This document shows positions 54,687-63,856 of a DNA stretch of 64,000 nucleotides, one piece after another; within the stretch, counting starts at the first letter, position 1, and every line of letters begins with the position of its first letter. The notes under the pieces are model-generated. The model saw only the letters and a program-made list of their open reading frames with translations. It had not been told where the DNA came from and did no database searches. Both the position numbers and the translations under genes were made by a program. Source of the DNA: Mycolicibacterium rhodesiae (GTDB lineage: Bacteria; Actinomycetota; Actinomycetes; Mycobacteriales; Mycobacteriaceae). The stretch lies in the NCBI RefSeq assembly GCF_002086695.1, contig NZ_MVIH01000007.1, forward strand, positions 62,001-126,000, in the 5' to 3' direction.

Positions 54687-55043
54687 CTACAGCGGAGGAG
54701 CGTCGAGTCGAGGCTTCAATTCTGAGAATTTGACGGGATTACGAGTCGCAGTTGCCGTTCTAATTGTCGCCAACGTAAATGGAGATGATTCGAAATATTG
54801 CTGAAGTTCTTCGCGACTCATAAGTCCAAATCGCACTTGTAAATCGGGATAGCTGAGTCCGAATCGGGAGGCCACCAGACGCAACTCCTCGGCGTTCGGG
54901 TAGTCATGCTCCTTCACCCGCCGGTAATAAGTGCTGCTGGAGGTGCCTAGTGCGTCGTAGATGTCTCGGGCTTCGATGTCCCCGTCGAGAAGGTAGTCGA
55001 GCAGGGTTTTGAGCTGGCGTCCGTTCTCATCGGTCCTGGGCAC
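54687..55043 (-). CDS. Small HTH regulator (phage-repressor-like)
   Basis: A 118-residue protein with a Cro/CI-like helix-turn-helix at about residues 22-60 (DIEARDIYDALGTSSSTYYRRVKE ...) and a disordered C-terminal tail ending PRLDAPPL. Similar proteins are annotated as immunity repressors in mycobacterial prophages (recalled, not checked). It is the first gene of the minus-strand operon and diverges from the condensation-like gene. The intergenic repeats at 55132-55160 are a candidate operator. The GTG start has a TATTGT box five bases upstream (55049-55054). The sequence is lower in G+C than its neighbours. Confidence 0.78.
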   Translation of the reverse strand: MPRTDENGRQLKTLLDYLLDGDIEARDIYDALGTSSSTYYRRVKEHDYPNAEELRLVASRFGLSYPDLQVRFGLMSREELQQYFESSPFTLATIRTATATRNPVKFSELKPRLDAPPL

Positions 55044-55131
55044 GCCTCACAATAACCCGAACTCCCGGTATTGGGTACCGCTGACTACATACGACAAATG
55101 GATAACTTAATTGACACCGTCGTCACACTTC

Positions 55132-55160
55132 TGGGATAAGTCTCCCATTTATGGGACACG
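55132..55160 (+). promoter_or_regulatory. Repeated TGGGA elements in the divergent promoter (candidate operator)
   Basis: TGGGATAAG (55132-55140) and TGGGACACG (55152-55160) are direct repeats 20 bases apart, two helical turns, with the inverted copy TCCCA at 55143-55147 between them. They cover the -35 region of the condensation-like gene and lie upstream of the HTH gene. Confidence 0.45.
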
Positions 55161-55165
55161 CCCGC

Positions 55166-55171
55166 TACGGT
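55166..55171 (+). promoter_or_regulatory. -10 box of the condensation-like gene (leaderless)
   Basis: TACGGT fits TAnnnT and ends exactly six bases before the ATG at 55178; this excludes the upstream in-frame ATG at 55151, which lies in front of the box. Confidence 0.55.
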
Positions 55172-55177
55172 GAGCTC

Positions 55178-55771
55178 ATGGTTGCTCCTGTGACCTACCC
55201 GTCTAGCAATGTGCGGGTAGTCGATGATGAGATTCCCGGCCGGCCTCGACCAGAAGATTTGGTTCGATTGTCGGCGCCCCTGTCCCACGAACTGACCGCC
55301 GAACTGTACGGAGCCGTCGAGGCTGCGCGGGTCGGTATCGAGGAAGTGCTGCTGGCCGCTCTGGGCCGGGCGATCGCACGAACCATCGGGGTCGGTTTCG
55401 TGACGGTCAGTGGCTTGACCGCAGTGCAGCCGATTCGGCTGTGCTGTGCCGATGAACGCAGCATGGACGCCAACGACCTGTTGGCCGAGGTACGCGAAGC
55501 GCTGACGCCGGCCCGGCTCAGCACATCGCCTGCCGACGTCGCGTTCTCGTTCCTCGGGCTGCCGCCGGAGCCGTCGCTCGGGCCGCTGCAACTGGCCGAC
55601 GGTCCTGCGCTGGGCGTGCTCGCCTACCGCTGCGACGGCGAGGTGCAGATGGACTGGTGGTACGACTCGCGCCGGCTGGATCACTGCACGGTCGAGGAAC
55701 TGGCCAACCAGTTCCGTCTCGGCCTGATCAGTGTGACGTCCGAGGCCACCCCGATTTTGGACCGCGTTTAG
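55178..55771 (+). CDS. Orphan condensation-domain-like protein (C-terminal half)
   Basis: A 197-residue protein resembling the C-terminal half of NRPS condensation/epimerisation domains. It has an early helix VGIEEVLLAALGRAIARTIG, then DVAFSFLGLPPEPSLGP and the closing block MDWWYDSRRLDHCTVEELANQF. The N-terminal half carrying the HHxxxDG motif is absent, so catalysis is doubtful; it may be a relic, a docking partner or a structural subunit of the acyltransferases nearby. The start is fixed by the -10 box. The ileS leader begins within 20 bases of its stop. Confidence 0.72.
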   Translation: MVAPVTYPSSNVRVVDDEIPGRPRPEDLVRLSAPLSHELTAELYGAVEAARVGIEEVLLAALGRAIARTIGVGFVTVSGLTAVQPIRLCCADERSMDANDLLAEVREALTPARLSTSPADVAFSFLGLPPEPSLGPLQLADGPALGVLAYRCDGEVQMDWWYDSRRLDHCTVEELANQFRLGLISVTSEATPILDRV

Positions 55772-55775
55772 CGGC

Positions 55776-55781
55776 TAGAAT
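55776..55781 (+). promoter_or_regulatory. -10 box of the ileS leader
   Basis: TAGAAT is a strong TAnnnT match; +1 near 55788 would start the T-box leader 17 bases after the upstream stop codon. Confidence 0.5.
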
Positions 55782-55787
55782 CTCTCC

Positions 55788-56005
55788 CAACGGCACCGAT
55801 CCGGCCATCACCGGGGAGCCTTCGGAAGAAAGGCCCGCGCCGCGGCGCGGAAACGACCGAGTAGAACCGAACGGGTGGGCCCGTCACAGCCTCTCAAGAG
55901 CGACGCACGTCGATGTGCGTAAGCGGGGTGGTACCGCGGCGCTCGCGCACTCCGCGCGTCGTCGTCCCCGTGTCCAGAAACCTGGCACAGGAGACGAACG
56001 CGCCC
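55788..56005 (+). ncRNA. T-box riboswitch leader of ileS (translational, ultrashort stem I type)
   Basis: The conserved T-box core GGGGTGGTACCGCG lies at 55925-55938; TGGT (55929-55932) can pair with the ACCA end of uncharged tRNA. Near the 5' end CCGG-CCATCA-CCGG (55801-55814) forms a small stem whose loop holds ATC (55807-55809), an isoleucine codon and so the likely specifier. No terminator with a U-run follows, and the AGGAG at 55989-55993 lies after the core. This fits the actinobacterial class that controls ribosome access at ileS (Sherwood, Grundy and Henkin, recalled). Uncharged tRNA-Ile would expose the ribosome binding site. Confidence 0.88.
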
Positions 56006-59000
56006 GTGACCGAGAATGGCTATCCGAAGCCGGCTGGTGGTTCACCCAGCTTCCCGGCCCTCGAACTCGATGTCCTCGACTATTGGGCGTCCGACGACAC
56101 CTTCCGGGCCAGCATCGCCCAGCGTGACGGCGCCGAGGAATACGTTTTCTATGACGGTCCGCCGTTCGCCAACGGACTGCCGCACTACGGTCACCTCCTG
56201 ACCGGGTACGTCAAAGACATCGTGCCGCGCTACCGCACGATGCGCGGCTACAAGGTCGAGCGCCGGTTCGGCTGGGACACCCACGGGCTGCCCGCCGAAC
56301 TCGAGGTCCAGCGTCAGCTCGGGATCACCGACAAAGCCCAGATCGAAGAGATGGGCATCGAGAAATTCAACGACGCCTGCCGGGCCTCGGTGCTGAAGTA
56401 CACCAGTGAGTGGCGCGACTACGTGACCCGTCAGGCCCGCTGGGTCGACTTCGACAACGACTACAAGACCCTGGACCTGTCGTTCATGGAGTCGGTCATC
56501 TGGGCTTTCAAGCAGCTGTGGGACAAGGGCCTGGCCTACGAGGGCGTGCGGGTGCTGCCGTACTGCTGGAACGACGAGACCCCGCTGTCATCGCACGAGC
56601 TGCGCATGGACGACGACGTCTACCAGAGCAGGCAGGACCCGGCGATCACCGTCGGGTTCCGGATCAACCAGGCCGGCTCCGATCTCGATGGCGCCTACCT
56701 GCTGATCTGGACCACCACGCCCTGGACGCTGCCGTCCAACCAGGCGGTCGCGGTCAACCCCGACGTCACCTACGTCGTGGTGCAGGGGGACGGCAGGCGC
56801 CTGGTGCTCGCGCACGCCCGGCTGGCCGCCTACGCGCGGGAGCTGGGGGAGGAGCCCGAGGTGCTCGCCACGGTCACCGGTGAGCAGCTGCTCGGGCTGC
56901 ACTACTTGCCGCCGTTCCCGTACTTCCTGAACTCCGCCAATGCTTTTCAGGTGCTGCGCGGTGACTTCGTCACCACCGAGGACGGCACCGGGATCGTGCA
57001 CATGGCGCCGGCCTACGGCGAGGACGACAAAGCGACCACCGACACCGTCGGCATCGTGCCCGTCACCCCGGTTGACTCCAAGGGCCGCTTCGACGCCAGC
57101 GTGCCCGACTATCAGGGCCAGCACGTGTTCGATGCCAACCCGCAGATCATCCGGGATCTCAAGAACGGGACGGCCGCCGCGGCCGTGAACACCCCGGTGC
57201 TGATCCGCCAGGAAACCTACGACCACTCATATCCACACTGCTGGCGCTGCCGCAATCCGCTGATCTACCGCGCGGTGTCGTCGTGGTTCGTCAAGGTCAC
57301 CGAGTTCCGCGACCGGATGGTCGAACTCAACCAGCAGATCACCTGGTATCCCGACCACGTCAAGGACGGTCAGTTCGGCAAGTGGCTGTCCGGTGCGAGG
57401 GACTGGTCGATCTCGCGAAACCGATACTGGGGCACCCCGATTCCGGTGTGGGTATCCGATGACCCGGCGTACCCCCGGATCGATGTATACGGCAGCCTCG
57501 ACGAGCTCGAGCGTGACTTCGGGGTGCGCCCTGACAATCTGCACCGGCCCTACATCGACGAGTTGACGCGGCCCAATCCCGACGACCCGTCCGGCAACTC
57601 GACGATGCGCCGAATCGAGGACGTCTTCGATGTGTGGTTCGACTCCGGGTCGATGCCGTACGCGCAGGTGCACTACCCGTTCGAGAACGAGGACTGGTTC
57701 CTGGGTGGGGCGGCGGGAGGGGAAGAAGCTCATTTCCCCGGTGACTTCATCGTGGAGTACATCGGGCAGACCCGCGGCTGGTTCTACACCCTGCACGTGC
57801 TGGCCACCGCACTGTTCGACCGGCCGGCCTTCAAAACCTGTGTGTCACATGGGATCGTGCTCGGCAACGACGGCGCCAAGATGAGCAAGTCGCTGCGTAA
57901 CTATCCCGACGTCAACGAGGTGTTCGACCGCGACGGCTCGGACGCGATGCGCTGGTTCCTGATGGCCTCGCCGATCCTGCGGGGCGGCAACCTGATCGTC
58001 ACCGAGCAGGGTATCCGCGAAGGTGTCCGCCAGGTACTGCTCCCGCTGTGGAACGCCTACAGCTTCCTCACCTTGTACGCGCCGAAAGTCGGGACCTGGC
58101 GCACGAATTCGACCCACGTGCTGGACCGCTACATCCTGGCCAAGCTCGCGGAGTTGCGCGACCAGCTGACCGAGTCGATGGACGTCTGCGACATCTCCGG
58201 TGCGTGCGAGCAACTGCGCCAGTTCACCGAAGCTTTGACGAACTGGTATGTGCGCCGGTCACGTTCGCGCTTCTGGGAAGAGGACCCCGACGCCATCGAC
58301 ACCCTGCACACCGTGCTGGAGGTGACCACCCGACTGGCGGCCCCGCTGCTGCCGATGGCCACCGAGGTGATCTGGCGCGGTTTGACCGGTGAGCGCTCCG
58401 TGCATCTGACCGACTGGCCGCAGGCGGACGTGGTCCCGGCCGACCCGGCGTTGGTGGCCGCCATGGACCAGGTGCGCGACGTATGCTCGACGGCGTCCTC
58501 GCTGCGCAAGGCCAAGAAGCTCCGGGTTCGCCTGCCACTGCCGAAACTCACTGTCGCAGTGGATAATCCGAAGAGTCTTGAACCCTTCGCGGATCTGATC
58601 GCCGACGAGCTGAACGTCAAGGCCGTCGAGCTCACCGATGACGTGCCCGCCTACGGCCGATTCGAGCTCGCGGTCAACGCCCGCGCCGCCGGACCGCGCA
58701 TCGGCAAGGACGTGCAGGCCGCGATCAAGGCCGTCAAGGCCGGTGATTACATCCTCAACGCCGACGGCACGCTGACCGCGGGGCCGGCCGTGCTGCTACC
58801 CGAGGAGTTCACCGCCAAGCTGGTGGCCGCCGATCCGGAGTGGACGGCTGCGTTGCCCGACGGTGCCGGCCTGGTGGTGCTGGACGGCGCTGTCACCCCG
58901 GAGCTGGAGGCCGAGGGCTGGGCCAAGGACCGGATTCGCGAGCTGCAGGATCTGCGCAAATCCAGCGGCTTGGACGTCAGTGACCGCATCCGGGTGGTCA

Positions 59001-59149
59001 TGTCGGTGCCGGCCGAACGGGCGGATTGGGCTGCGGCGCACACCGATCTGATCGCCGGCGAGATCCTGGCGACGAGTTTCGACTTCGGCGAGCCGGTCGA
59101 CGGCGTGGAGATCGGCGACGGGGTGCGGGTCGCGATCGCCAAGGCCTGA
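56006..59149 (+). CDS. ileS: Isoleucyl-tRNA synthetase
   Basis: Class I synthetase of 1047 residues charging tRNA-Ile. The HIGH-type motif is HYGH in [14 protein letters not shown] (about residues 64-77), and KMSKS is intact in [15 protein letters not shown]. The editing domain (about 190-420) and C-terminal anticodon-binding region are complete. The start is the GTG at 56006, matching the family N terminus ([11 protein letters not shown]); frames opening at 55913 or 55970 run through the T-box leader and are rejected. The spacing from AGGAG is a rather long 12 bases. Confidence 0.97.
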   Translation: MTENGYPKPAGGSPSFPALELDVLDYWASDDTFRASIAQRDGAEEYVFYDGPPFANGLPHYGHLLTGYVKDIVPRYRTMRGYKVERRFGWDTHGLPAELEVQRQLGITDKAQIEEMGIEKFNDACRASVLKYTSEWRDYVTRQARWVDFDNDYKTLDLSFMESVIWAFKQLWDKGLAYEGVRVLPYCWNDETPLSSHELRMDDDVYQSRQDPAITVGFRINQAGSDLDGAYLLIWTTTPWTLPSNQAVAVNPDVTYVVVQGDGRRLVLAHARLAAYARELGEEPEVLATVTGEQLLGLHYLPPFPYFLNSANAFQVLRGDFVTTEDGTGIVHMAPAYGEDDKATTDTVGIVPVTPVDSKGRFDASVPDYQGQHVFDANPQIIRDLKNGTAAAAVNTPVLIRQETYDHSYPHCWRCRNPLIYRAVSSWFVKVTEFRDRMVELNQQITWYPDHVKDGQFGKWLSGARDWSISRNRYWGTPIPVWVSDDPAYPRIDVYGSLDELERDFGVRPDNLHRPYIDELTRPNPDDPSGNSTMRRIEDVFDVWFDSGSMPYAQVHYPFENEDWFLGGAAGGEEAHFPGDFIVEYIGQTRGWFYTLHVLATALFDRPAFKTCVSHGIVLGNDGAKMSKSLRNYPDVNEVFDRDGSDAMRWFLMASPILRGGNLIVTEQGIREGVRQVLLPLWNAYSFLTLYAPKVGTWRTNSTHVLDRYILAKLAELRDQLTESMDVCDISGACEQLRQFTEALTNWYVRRSRSRFWEEDPDAIDTLHTVLEVTTRLAAPLLPMATEVIWRGLTGERSVHLTDWPQADVVPADPALVAAMDQVRDVCSTASSLRKAKKLRVRLPLPKLTVAVDNPKSLEPFADLIADELNVKAVELTDDVPAYGRFELAVNARAAGPRIGKDVQAAIKAVKAGDYILNADGTLTAGPAVLLPEEFTAKLVAADPEWTAALPDGAGLVVLDGAVTPELEAEGWAKDRIRELQDLRKSSGLDVSDRIRVVMSVPAERADWAAAHTDLIAGEILATSFDFGEPVDGVEIGDGVRVAIAKA

Positions 59150-59162
59150 CGCACTCAGCCAA

Positions 59163-59168
59163 TAGCAT
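59163..59168 (+). promoter_or_regulatory. -10 box of dinB (leaderless)
   Basis: TAGCAT fits TAnnnT and ends exactly six bases before the GTG at 59175. No SOS-box-like sequence was noticed in the 25-base gap after ileS. Confidence 0.5.
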
Positions 59169-59174
59169 CGACGC

Positions 59175-60563
59175 GTGGAGCGCTGGGTCTTGCATTTCGA
59201 CATGGATGCGTTCTTCGCGTCCGTCGAACAGCTGACCCGCCCCACCCTGCGTGGCCGCCCTGTTCTGGTCGGCGGTCTCGGCGGCCGCGGTGTGGTGGCC
59301 GGCGCCAGCTACGAGGCGCGGGTGTTCGGCGCCCGCTCGGCGATGCCGATGCACCAGGCGCGGCGCATGGTCGGCGCGGCCGCGGTGGTGCTGCCACCCC
59401 GCGGCGTCGTCTACGGGGTGGCCAGCCGGCGGGTGCTCGACACGGTGCGCGCGATGGTGCCCGTCCTCGAGCAGCTGTCATTCGATGAGGCCTTCGGTGA
59501 GCCGATCGAACTGGCCGGGGCCAGCGCCGAGCAGGTCGAGGAGTTCGCCGTACTGCTGCGCCGCCGAGTCCGCGAAGAGACCGGCCTGGTGGCCTCCGTC
59601 GGCGCCGGATCGGGCAAACAGATCGCGAAGATCGCCTCGGACCTCGCGAAGCCCGACGGGTTTCGGGTGGTCCGGCGCGACGAGGAGCGCACCCTGCTCG
59701 ACGGCTTGCCGGTGCGCCGGTTGTGGGGGATCGGCCCGGTCGCCGAGGACAAGCTGCACCGGCTCGGTATCGACACCATCGGCCAGCTGGCCGCGCTGAC
59801 CGACGCCGAGGCGGCCAGCATCCTTGGGGCCACCGTGGGTCCTGCGCTGCACCGTCTGGCCCGCGGCATCGACGACCGCCCGGTGGCCGAACGCGCCGAG
59901 GCCAAGCAGATCAGCGCCGAGTCGACGTTCCCCGCCGACCTCACCACCATGGAGCAGTTGCGTGACGCCATCGGCCCGATCGCCGAGCACGCCCACCAAC
60001 GGCTGCAGCGCGACGGTCGCGCCGCCCGCACGGTCACCGTCAAGCTCAAGCGGTCCGACATGAGCACCCTCACCCGCTCGGCAACACTGCCGTACGCCAC
60101 CGGCAACCTTGGCACCCTGACCGCCACCGCGTACCGGCTTCTTCTCAACCCCCGGGAGGTCGGGCCCATTCGCCTTCTGGGCGTTGGCTTTTCCGGGCTG
60201 TCCGATGTCCGCCAGGAGTCGCTGTTCCCCGATCTCGAGCAGGTGGAGGCCGAGGTCGCCGAGGCGCCGGACACCCAGGCGGCGATGCCGGTGCCGGTGC
60301 CCGAAGCCGGCGGCTGGCGCATCGGAGACGACGTCAGCCATCCCGACCTCGGCCACGGCTGGGTGCAGGGCGCCGGTCACGGCGTGGTCAGCGTGCGCTT
60401 CGAAACGCGCGGCAGCGGGCCGGGGGTGATGCGGACGTTCGCCATCGACCAGCCAGACCTGGTGAAAGCCAACCCGGTCGACAGCCTGGACTGGGCCGAG
60501 TACGTCGGGGGTCTGGAAAGCCGGGCGTCAGCCCAGGCGGGCGACGATGTCGGCCACGGGTAG
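59175..60563 (+). CDS. dinB: DNA polymerase IV (DinB/DinX, Y family)
   Basis: A 462-residue translesion polymerase. The catalytic acids are in [15 protein letters not shown] (D9, D11) and [11 protein letters not shown]. The little-finger domain follows. QESLFPDL (about residues 347-354) resembles a beta-clamp-binding peptide, and an unusual C-terminal extension of about 100 residues ([20 protein letters not shown] ...) follows it. It corresponds to Rv1537. The last 36 bases overlap the 3' end of ansA on the other strand. Confidence 0.94.
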   Translation: MERWVLHFDMDAFFASVEQLTRPTLRGRPVLVGGLGGRGVVAGASYEARVFGARSAMPMHQARRMVGAAAVVLPPRGVVYGVASRRVLDTVRAMVPVLEQLSFDEAFGEPIELAGASAEQVEEFAVLLRRRVREETGLVASVGAGSGKQIAKIASDLAKPDGFRVVRRDEERTLLDGLPVRRLWGIGPVAEDKLHRLGIDTIGQLAALTDAEAASILGATVGPALHRLARGIDDRPVAERAEAKQISAESTFPADLTTMEQLRDAIGPIAEHAHQRLQRDGRAARTVTVKLKRSDMSTLTRSATLPYATGNLGTLTATAYRLLLNPREVGPIRLLGVGFSGLSDVRQESLFPDLEQVEAEVAEAPDTQAAMPVPVPEAGGWRIGDDVSHPDLGHGWVQGAGHGVVSVRFETRGSGPGVMRTFAIDQPDLVKANPVDSLDWAEYVGGLESRASAQAGDDVGHG

Positions 60564-61445
60564 CCCCGCGCTCAACGCCGCCATCACCAGCACCCGGGCC
60601 TGGCTGCTGCGCAACCGCGGCACCAGCACCGCCCCGGCGCGTACCAGGTCGTGGCCCGGCCCGTAGGCCGCCGCCGTCTGGCCGCCGGGGACCCGGGTGG
60701 TCACCGCCACGGCCACCCCGCGGGCGCAGGCCCGGCGCACCGCCTCGATCACCGGGGCTCCGGCGTTGCCTGCGCCCATCGCCTCGATCACCAGGCCGAC
60801 CGCACCGGCGTCGACGAACGCGTCGATCGCGGTGCCGTCGGCCCCGGGATAGGCAGCCACGATGTCGACCCGTGCCGCCCCGGCGACCGGGCCGAGGTAC
60901 GCCCGCCGCGTATCGCCGGTCCACTCGACTGTCCCCTCGCGGACCCGGCCCACGGGCGAGGCGCCGCCGAACAGATCGGGGCCGCCGACCTTCGTCGTGC
61001 CCAGCGCCGGGCGCACCCACCCGGCGAAGCAGATCAGCACCCCCAGGCCGCGGGCCTGCGGGCTGGCCGCCACCGCGAGAGCGTCGCGCAGGTTGGCAGG
61101 CCCGTCGGCGTCCGGGGCGTCGGCCGACCGGGCGGCGCCGGTGACGACCACCGGCGCGTCACCGCCGTACGTCAGCTCCAGCCACAGGGCGGTCTCTTCC
61201 ATCGAATCGGTGCCGTGCGTGACGACGACGCCGTCGGCCCCGGTGGCGGCCGCGGTGACAGCGTCTGCGATCCGCACCCACTCGGCCGGCGTCAGCTGGG
61301 AGCTGTCCAGGGTGAACAGGTCGATCACGTGCGCGTCGTGCCCGGCCACCAGCTCGGCGCCGCCGTGCACCGGCCGCAGCACGCCCTCGTCGTCGGCGCT
61401 GGTGGCGATCGTCCCGCCGGTGGTAACGACGACGAGTCGGGGCAT
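60528..61445 (-). CDS. ansA: L-asparaginase (type I/II family)
   Basis: A 305-residue asparaginase hydrolysing asparagine to aspartate and ammonia. The first catalytic threonine is T12 in TTGGTIATS, and the second block is [17 protein letters not shown]. No signal peptide is visible. A longer frame runs to 61679, but the ATG at 61445 matches the family start and has a TAGTCT box (61453-61458) seven bases upstream, so it is probably leaderless. It diverges from lspA 28 bases away. Equivalent to Rv1538c. Confidence 0.95.
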   Translation of the reverse strand: MPRLVVVTTGGTIATSADDEGVLRPVHGGAELVAGHDAHVIDLFTLDSSQLTPAEWVRIADAVTAAATGADGVVVTHGTDSMEETALWLELTYGGDAPVVVTGAARSADAPDADGPANLRDALAVAASPQARGLGVLICFAGWVRPALGTTKVGGPDLFGGASPVGRVREGTVEWTGDTRRAYLGPVAGAARVDIVAAYPGADGTAIDAFVDAGAVGLVIEAMGAGNAGAPVIEAVRRACARGVAVAVTTRVPGGQTAAAYGPGHDLVRAGAVLVPRLRSSQARVLVMAALSAGLPVADIVARLG

Positions 61446-61452
61446 GCCCAAC

Positions 61453-61458
61453 AGACTA
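61453..61458 (-). promoter_or_regulatory. -10 box of ansA (leaderless)
   Basis: TAGTCT on the minus strand fits TAnnnT, with seven bases between it and the ATG at 61445. Confidence 0.5.
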
Positions 61459-61473
61459 GGGAATGATGGGGGT

Positions 61474-62031
61474 GTGACCGACGAATCTCCGGACAGCACC
61501 AAGCCACCACGCCGGCTGCGGCTGCTGCTGTCGGTGGCGGGCGTGGTGCTGGCCCTGGATGTGATCACCAAGGTGCTGGCCGTGCGGTGGCTGACGCCCG
61601 GCCAACCGGTGTCGATCATCGGCGACACCGTGACCTGGACGCTGGTACGCAACTCCGGTGCCGCCTTCTCGATGGCCACCGGTTACACCTGGGTGTTGAC
61701 GCTGGTCGCCACCGGTGTGGTGATCGGCATCTTCTGGATGGGCCGACGGCTGGTGTCGCCGTGGTGGGCGCTGGGGCTCGGAATGATCCTGGGCGGCGCA
61801 CTGGGCAACCTGGTGGACAGGTTCTTCCGCTCGCCCGGCCCGCTGCGCGGGCACGTCGTCGACTTCCTCTCCATCGGCTGGTGGCCGGTGTTCAACGTGG
61901 CCGATCCCGCCGTAGTCGGCGGCGCCATCCTGCTGGTCGGGCTGTCGCTGTTCGGCTACGACTTCGACACGGCGGGCCGTCGCACGGCCGAGCCGGCCGC
62001 CGCCAGCGACGACAAGGCCGAGACGGCCTGA
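61474..62031 (+). CDS. lspA: Lipoprotein signal peptidase LspA
   Basis: Aspartic membrane protease that removes signal peptides from diacylated prolipoproteins. The 185-residue protein has four membrane helices. The motifs [17 protein letters not shown] (first catalytic Asp) and FNVADPAV (second catalytic Asp) are present. The GTG at 61474 follows GGGGG; the long in-frame extension upstream lies opposite ansA and is rejected. The stop overlaps the next ATG by one base. Confidence 0.96.
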   Translation: MTDESPDSTKPPRRLRLLLSVAGVVLALDVITKVLAVRWLTPGQPVSIIGDTVTWTLVRNSGAAFSMATGYTWVLTLVATGVVIGIFWMGRRLVSPWWALGLGMILGGALGNLVDRFFRSPGPLRGHVVDFLSIGWWPVFNVADPAVVGGAILLVGLSLFGYDFDTAGRRTAEPAAASDDKAETA

Positions 62032-62957
62032 TGACCGAACGGTCCATGCCGGTCCCCGAGGGTCTGGCCGGCATGCGCGTTGACGCGGGCCTGGCCCGGC
62101 TGCTGGGGTTGTCCCGGACCGCCGCCGCCGCGATCGCCGAGGACGGCGGCGTCGAGCTCGACGGCGCGCGGGCGGGCAAGTCCGACCGGCTCGAAGCCGG
62201 CGCGTGGCTGCACGTGCAGATCCCCGAGGAAGCGCCTCCGCCGGAGAACACGCCCGAAGAGATCGAGGGCATGACGATCCTGTACTCCGACGCCGACATC
62301 GTCGTCGTCGACAAACCGCCGGGGGTGGCCGCGCACGCCACCGTCGGCTGGCACGGACCGACCGTGCTGGGCGGCCTGGCCGCGGCCGGATTCCGGATCA
62401 GCACCTCGGGAATCCACGAGCGGCAGGGCATCGTGCACCGACTCGACGTCGGCACATCGGGTGTCATGGTCGTCGCGCTTTCCGAGCGGGCCTACACGCT
62501 ACTCAAGCGGGCGTTCAAGCAGCGCACCGTCGACAAGCGGTATCACGCTGTGGTGCAGGGACATCCGGACCCGTCCAGCGGAACCATCGACGCGCCGATC
62601 GGCAGGCACCGCGGCCACGACTGGAAGTTCGCCGTCACCGAGACCGGGCGGCACAGCATCACCCACTACGACACCGTCGAAATGTTCCGGGCCGCAAGTC
62701 TTCTCGACATCCACCTGGAAACCGGTCGCACGCACCAGATCCGGGTGCACTTCGCCGCGCTGCACCACCCGTGCGCCGGTGATCTGACCTACGGCGCCGA
62801 CCCGGTCCTGGCCAAGCGCCTCGGCCTGGAACGGCAGTGGCTGCACGCGCGTTCCCTGGCGTTCGCCCATCCTGCCGACGGTAGGCACTTCGAGGTCACC
62901 GCTCCGTACCCAGCGGATCTGCAGCACGCATTGGATGTGCTGCGCGGCGAATCGTGA
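62031..62957 (+). CDS. rluD: RluD-type 23S rRNA pseudouridine synthase
   Basis: A 308-residue RluA/RluD-family enzyme with an N-terminal S4 RNA-binding domain (about 10-75) and a catalytic domain containing [18 protein letters not shown] (about residues 131-148), where the aspartate of HRLD is the nucleophile, plus [16 protein letters not shown]. It modifies large-subunit rRNA; the exact uridines are inferred from family. The ATG shares a base with the lspA stop, and rarD overlaps its end by four bases. Equivalent to Rv1540. Confidence 0.94.
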   Translation: MTERSMPVPEGLAGMRVDAGLARLLGLSRTAAAAIAEDGGVELDGARAGKSDRLEAGAWLHVQIPEEAPPPENTPEEIEGMTILYSDADIVVVDKPPGVAAHATVGWHGPTVLGGLAAAGFRISTSGIHERQGIVHRLDVGTSGVMVVALSERAYTLLKRAFKQRTVDKRYHAVVQGHPDPSSGTIDAPIGRHRGHDWKFAVTETGRHSITHYDTVEMFRAASLLDIHLETGRTHQIRVHFAALHHPCAGDLTYGADPVLAKRLGLERQWLHARSLAFAHPADGRHFEVTAPYPADLQHALDVLRGES

Positions 62958-63856
62958 CGACCCCCAAACAGGACACCAAGACCAGCGGTCTGCTCTACGG
63001 CATCGGTGCCTACGGGTCCTGGGGTCTGTTCCCGGCGTTCTTCCCGCTGCTGAAACCGGCTGGGGCCCTGGAGGTTCTGGCTCACCGCATCATCTGGACG
63101 ACGGTGTTGATGGCCGGTGTGGTCGTCGCGATGCGGAAACTGTCCGACCTGCGGTCGATCACCGGACGCACCTGGCTTCTGCTGCTCTGTGCCTCGGCGC
63201 TGGTGTCGGCCAACTGGGTCATCTTCATCTTCGCGGTCAGCAACGGCCATGTCGTCGACGCCGCGCTCGGCTACTTCATCAATCCGCTGATCAGTGTGCT
63301 GCTCGGGGTGCTGATCTTCCGGGAGCGGCTCAACCGGGCCCAGGTGGTGGCCGTGCTGATCGCGTTGGCCGCGGTGATCCTGCTCGGCATCGAGGTCGGC
63401 GGCCCGCCGATCATCGCGCTCGGGCTGGCCTCGACGTTCGGTCTCTACGGGGTGGTCAAAAAGGTGGTCCCCACCGACCCGCGGGTCAGCGTGGGGGTGG
63501 AGGCCGCGATCGCCGCCCCCTTCGCCATCGCCTACATCGTCGTGCTGCAACTTGGTGGGCACGGCCAGTTCGCCAGTAACGGGCCGGGTCACATGGCGTT
63601 GATGATGCTGTCCGGGCCGATCACCGCGATCCCGCTGCTGTTCTTCGCCGCCGCCGCCCAGCGCCTGCCCCTGGTCACCCTCGGGCTGTTGATGTACTTG
63701 AATCCGGCCATGCAGATGACCTGGGGTGTGCTGGTGGCGCACGAGCCGATGCCGCCGGCCCGCTGGGCCGGTTTCGCGCTGATCTGGCTGGCGCTGCTGG
63801 TGTTCAGCGGTGACGCGCTGCGGCGGGCCCGTCAGGCGCCCGCGACGCCGAGCTGA
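62954..63856 (+). CDS. rarD: RarD-like EamA family transporter
   Basis: A 300-residue membrane protein with ten predicted helices in two EamA repeats. The RarD signature is at the N terminus ([22 protein letters not shown]), with [26 protein letters not shown] following. Likely a drug/metabolite exporter; the substrate is unknown. The GTG start overlaps the rluD stop, so it is translated with lspA and rluD. The 3' end overlaps the minus-strand gene that enters from the right by 24 bases. Confidence 0.92.
   Translation: MTTPKQDTKTSGLLYGIGAYGSWGLFPAFFPLLKPAGALEVLAHRIIWTTVLMAGVVVAMRKLSDLRSITGRTWLLLLCASALVSANWVIFIFAVSNGHVVDAALGYFINPLISVLLGVLIFRERLNRAQVVAVLIALAAVILLGIEVGGPPIIALGLASTFGLYGVVKKVVPTDPRVSVGVEAAIAAPFAIAYIVVLQLGGHGQFASNGPGHMALMMLSGPITAIPLLFFAAAAQRLPLVTLGLLMYLNPAMQMTWGVLVAHEPMPPARWAGFALIWLALLVFSGDALRRARQAPATPS

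Noticed and set aside
55913..56005. N-terminal extension of ileS from the ATG at 55913
   Set aside because: It would translate the T-box core; the family N terminus begins at the GTG at 56006.
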